NCBI RefSeq assembly: GCF_006438965.1
Contig: NZ_RCZM01000001.1
Span: forward strand, 311,097-375,096
Direction of reading: 5' to 3'
Origin: Pedococcus bigeumensis
GTDB taxonomy: Bacteria > Actinomycetota > Actinomycetes > Actinomycetales > Dermatophilaceae
DNA: 64,000 nucleotides
Position numbers and translations under genes: made by a program. How positions within the stretch are numbered: position 1 is the stretch's first letter; every line of letters starts with the position of its first letter. Below, piece after piece: positions 62,090 through 64,000 of this stretch. The notes beneath the pieces were generated by a model. It did no database searches, was not told the origin of the DNA, and saw only the letters and a program-made list of their open reading frames with translations.

Positions 62090-63133
62090 ATGTCGACAGA
62101 GGGTGGGACTAAGGCCGTCGTGGCGGCGCTGCTGGCAAACCTGGGAATCGCGCTCACGAAGTTCATCGCGTTCTTCCTCACAGGTTTCAGCTCCATGCTC
62201 GCCGAGGCGATCCACTCCCTGGCCGACTCCGGCAACCAGCTGCTGCTGCTGACCGGCGGACGCCGGGCCAAGCGGGCGGCGACGCCGGAGCACCCCTTCG
62301 GCTACGGCCGCGAGCGCTACGTCTACGCGTTCATCGTCTCGATCGTGTTGTTCAGCATCGGCGGCCTCTTCGCGCTCTACGAGGCGTACCACAAGTGGCA
62401 CGAGACGCACGCGATGCACGACTTCGACCCGTTCAGCGACGCGCACGGTGGTAGCGCCCGGTGGTGGTGGGTCCCGGTCGTCGTGCTGGCCGTCGCGATC
62501 GTCCTCGAGTCGTTCTCGTTCCGCACCGCGATCCTGGAGTCCAACAAGGTCCGCGGTCGGCGCAAGTGGCTCGAGTTCGTCCGCGGCGCCAAAGCGCCCG
62601 AGCTGCCGGTCATCCTGCTGGAGGACCTCGCGGCCCTGTTCGGCCTCGTCTTCGCCCTGCTCGGCGTGGGGCTGATGCTGCTCACCAAGAACCCGGTCTT
62701 CGACGTCATCGGCACCGGCCTGATCGGCCTGCTCCTCGTGGCGGTCGCCGTCTTCCTCGCCGTCGAGATGAAGTCGCTCCTCCTCGGTGAGTCCGCGTCG
62801 CCGGCGCACATCGGCCGGATCGTGGCGGCCATCGAGTCCGTCGACGGCATCGACCGGGTCATCCACCAGCGCACCCTGCACGTGGGGCCGGAGGAGGTGG
62901 TCGTCGCCGCCAAGGTCGCCGTACCGTCAGGGACCACGGCCGAGGACATCGCCGACGCGATCAACGCCGCCGAGGTCAAGGCCCGCGAGGCCGCACCCGA
63001 CCTCACGCTGTTGATGTACCTGGAGCCGGACATCGACACCGGCACGCAGGAGCGCCCCGTCTGGCAGCACAGTGCGGCCACCCTGACCGACGCGGCCGAC
63101 GACCCGCTGCCGCCGACTGGCGGCGCCCACTAG
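62090..63133 (+). CDS. Cation diffusion facilitator family transporter
   Basis: 347 residues from ATG 62090. Six helices with CDF landmarks: AEAIHSLADSGNQ (metal-site His and Asp in helix 2), HPFGYGRERYVYAF, and LLEDLAALFGLVFALLG in helix 5 (Glu-Asp site). The cytoplasmic C-domain starts near GIDRVIHQRTLHVGPEEV. An unusual His/Asp-rich loop (HKWHETHAMHDFDPFSDAHGG) between helices 3 and 4 could bind Zn2+ or Co2+. It exports divalent metal by proton exchange. It is convergent with the acidic-protein gene and overlaps it by 4 bp. Confidence 0.88.
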   Translation: MSTEGGTKAVVAALLANLGIALTKFIAFFLTGFSSMLAEAIHSLADSGNQLLLLTGGRRAKRAATPEHPFGYGRERYVYAFIVSIVLFSIGGLFALYEAYHKWHETHAMHDFDPFSDAHGGSARWWWVPVVVLAVAIVLESFSFRTAILESNKVRGRRKWLEFVRGAKAPELPVILLEDLAALFGLVFALLGVGLMLLTKNPVFDVIGTGLIGLLLVAVAVFLAVEMKSLLLGESASPAHIGRIVAAIESVDGIDRVIHQRTLHVGPEEVVVAAKVAVPSGTTAEDIADAINAAEVKAREAAPDLTLLMYLEPDIDTGTQERPVWQHSAATLTDAADDPLPPTGGAH

Positions 63134-63411
63134 GACTGGCTGGAGTCGGACTCTGACTCTGAGTCGGACTCTGACTCGGCCGCTGCCGAGTCGCCGCCGT
63201 CGACCTGGTAGTCGCCCTTGACCTCGTCCCACGCGTCGACCTTGTCCTGGTCGATGTCGAGCTCGACGGTCGACGGGGTGTCCTCGGCGGATGACTCCTC
63301 GGTGGATGACTCCTCGGCGGATGACTCCTCGGTGGACGAGTCCCCGGCGGATGAGTCCTCGACCTCGGCGTCGGCGCTCTCGTCGGGTACCGAACTGCTG
63401 GGCTCGCTCAT
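63130..63411 (-). CDS. Highly acidic Ser/Glu/Asp-repeat protein
   Basis: 93 residues from ATG 63411 with a GGAG Shine-Dalgarno. Residues ~20-42 are repeats of DSSxEESSAEE type encoded by near-identical 15-bp units. A short conventional segment (VELDIDQDKVDAWDEVKGDYQV, ~47-70, in two parts) is followed by ESDSESESDSS. The predicted charge is extremely negative. I do not recognise a family; it may bind cations or act as a disordered spacer. Repeat number could vary. Confidence 0.6.
   Translation of the reverse strand: MSEPSSSVPDESADAEVEDSSAGDSSTEESSAEESSTEESSAEDTPSTVELDIDQDKVDAWDEVKGDYQVDGGDSAAAESESDSESESDSSQS

Positions 63412-64000
<589 letters not shown>

Overview
This window comes from the chromosome of a high-GC (about 70%) actinomycete. 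Coenzyme F420 genes, a WhiB2-type regulator, many GTG starts and leaderless promoters point to Actinomycetota. The actinomycete teichoic-acid genes suggest a Micrococcales member, perhaps Intrasporangiaceae; that family call is inference. I see no rRNA, tRNA, CRISPR, transposase or phage genes. Gene density is high and no gap reaches 300 bp.

Region 1 (1-27100) is a cell-surface glycopolymer locus. It starts inside an LCP-family ligase and carries several GT2 glycosyltransferases, two paralogous GT-C-like membrane proteins, a GtrA flippase with a GtrB-like polyprenyl-phosphate glycosyltransferase, a sugar epimerase-type SDR and a methyltransferase. A secreted LGFP-repeat amidase follows. Then come a bifunctional CDP-ribitol synthase (TarI-TarJ/Bcs1 type), a TarP/TarS-like glycosyltransferase, two CDP-alcohol phosphotransferases, three membrane-fused TagB/TagF-like polymerases and a TagG/TagH exporter. 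Together they read as synthesis, decoration, export and wall attachment of a polyol-phosphate (teichoic-acid-like) polymer.

Region 2 (27300-38500) holds a SpoIID/LytB protein, a 3-oxoacid CoA-transferase pair, a secreted peptidase-like protein with peptidoglycan-binding repeats, a TIGR03089 protein, a TagD-like cytidylyltransferase (CDP-glycerol), a GT-C membrane protein, a palindromic repeat array, an Eis-type acetyltransferase and a HisN-type phosphatase. Region 3 (38500-46800) begins with an AbiEi/DUF559-like gene bracketed by two 60-bp palindromic repeats. A second glycan cluster follows (DPM-like GT2, GT4 fusion, LPG-synthase-like membrane protein, methyltransferase), then a DUF3105 protein and an AlkA-like glycosylase.

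Region 4 (46860-64000) matches the conserved actinobacterial block cofE-cofD(fbiA)-whiB2-...-metallopeptidase-like-DUF3499-manB-Trm112-SIS known around Mycobacterium tuberculosis Rv3256c-Rv3262. A four-gene TetR operon with a double palindromic operator, a YbaK protein, a membrane protein, a cation efflux protein and the start of ahcY with a structured leader complete it.

The strongest unexplained signal is the 8-mer GTATGCCG. It occurs about 40 times on both strands, in coding sequence in several reading frames and in non-coding DNA, and it forms two terminator-like hairpins. This resembles DNA uptake sequences. Other notable signals are two families of palindromic intergenic repeats, a three-way-junction leader before ahcY and a dense set of leaderless starts.
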